Below are positions 4,685 through 5,234 of a stretch of 5,234 nucleotides of DNA, piece by piece. The stretch covers positions 1 through 5,234 of the forward strand of contig JAFMBU010000123.1 in the NCBI GenBank assembly GCA_017858295.1, written 5' to 3'. This DNA is from Porticoccaceae bacterium (GTDB lineage: Bacteria; Pseudomonadota; Gammaproteobacteria; Pseudomonadales; Porticoccaceae). The notes below the pieces were generated by a model that saw only the letters and a list, made by a program, of their open reading frames with translations, made no database searches and was not told where the DNA came from. The first letter of the stretch is position 1. Every line of letters starts with the position of its first letter. The position numbers and the translations under genes are program-made.

Positions 4685-5234
4685 TTGACCTCTAAAACCA
4701 TACTTATCGGTAGCCCCAACTCAGGCAAAAGCCTGCTGTTTAATCAGCTCACCGGCCTCAACCAAAAAGTCGCTAATTTCCCCGGGATCACTGTCAATAT
4801 CAAGTCCGGAAAAAGCACCGTTGACCCAGAACAGATGTTGATGGATTTTCCTGGGGTCTATTCCCTGCACGCGATCTCGGGTGAGGAGAAAATCTCCGTA
4901 GATGCATTTTATGCGGGCCTTGCAGATCCAGAGGTCAGCTCAGTTGTCTGTGTGGTGGATACCACTAGACTCGAGAAAGGATTGATTTTTGCTCTGCAAG
5001 TTATCAATGCCTGTGCCGAATACAACAAACCGGTGGTCATTGCCGCCAATATGACCGATGTGCTCAACAGCCACAGCATGTCCATGGATATGGACGGTCT
5101 TGCCGCTGCGTTAAAAGTGCCAGTGGTTGCCATCTCAGCTAAATCGGGCCTAGGCCTGGAGAATTTGCAAGCGGTTATGGCCAGCCATCGCGACAGCCCA
5201 AGTGCCTATGCCAGCACAATAGTTGCTGGCAATG
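4685..5234 (+). CDS. feoB: FeoB ferrous iron transporter, N-terminal GTPase part (cut by the window edge)
   Basis: FeoB is the inner-membrane Fe(II) transporter with a cytoplasmic N-terminal G domain. Only the first 183 codons are present, and they cover that G domain. Visible motifs are G1 GSPNSGKS (9-16), the switch I region NFPGITV with Thr36 as G2, G3 DFPG (54-57, usually DLPG), G4 NMTD (122-125, usually NMMD) and G5 SAK (151-153). The membrane part and any C-terminal region lie beyond the window. The start is TTG at 4685. An in-frame TAG (the feoA stop) lies 15 nt upstream, and the first ATG falls after the P-loop. Co-transcription with feoA is nearly certain from the spacing. Whether a feoC follows cannot be seen. 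Confidence 0.92.
   Translation, partial: MTSKTILIGSPNSGKSLLFNQLTGLNQKVANFPGITVNIKSGKSTVDPEQMLMDFPGVYSLHAISGEEKISVDAFYAGLADPEVSSVVCVVDTTRLEKGLIFALQVINACAEYNKPVVIAANMTDVLNSHSMSMDMDGLAAALKVPVVAISAKSGLGLENLQAVMASHRDSPSAYASTIVAGN

Overview
The window looks like ordinary chromosome of a gammaproteobacterium, probably a free-living and perhaps marine relative of Pseudomonas or the Cellvibrionales. RsmE and YgiQ read like pseudomonad and enterobacterial proteins by recalled sequence. Base composition appears moderate, and a bacterial tRNA-Arg(CCU) has its CCA end encoded. The order or family assignment is inference. I see no insertion sequence, prophage, CRISPR array or integrase.

Layout from left to right. 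(1) Positions 1-145 hold the possible last codons of a plus-strand gene and a rho-independent terminator reading rightward. (2) A minus-strand gene (146-970) encodes a 274-residue lipoprotein of unknown function that appears to be built from two copies of one cysteine-bearing domain. (3) A 232-bp non-coding stretch carries the lipoprotein promoter on the minus strand. On the plus strand it carries a strong stable-RNA-type promoter that starts almost on top of a tRNA-Arg(CCU) gene (1203-1278). (4) An rsmE-family 16S rRNA methyltransferase gene begins 14 nt after the tRNA CCA end and has no Shine-Dalgarno sequence of its own. (5) A long ygiQ-type radical SAM gene runs towards rsmE on the other strand. 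The two genes end inside the same CTAG tetranucleotide. (6) A 243-bp divergent control region separates ygiQ from feoA. It holds a Fur-box-like element and an inverted repeat. (7) feoA and feoB follow as an operon for ferrous iron uptake. feoB starts at TTG and runs off the right edge.

How the genes relate. tRNA-Arg and rsmE probably form one transcription unit devoted to translation. The promoter has a GC-rich discriminator, so the unit may follow growth rate. feoAB is the clearest functional module: GTP-dependent Fe(II) import, with a predicted iron-responsive operator in its promoter. ygiQ encodes a predicted iron-sulphur enzyme and shares the control region with feo, which may or may not mean shared regulation.

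No clearly new multi-gene system is visible. The points most worth a second look are the duplicated-domain lipoprotein, the tRNA-mRNA junction, the in-phase A AAA AAC slippery site with a downstream hairpin in ygiQ, and the shared CTAG stop.
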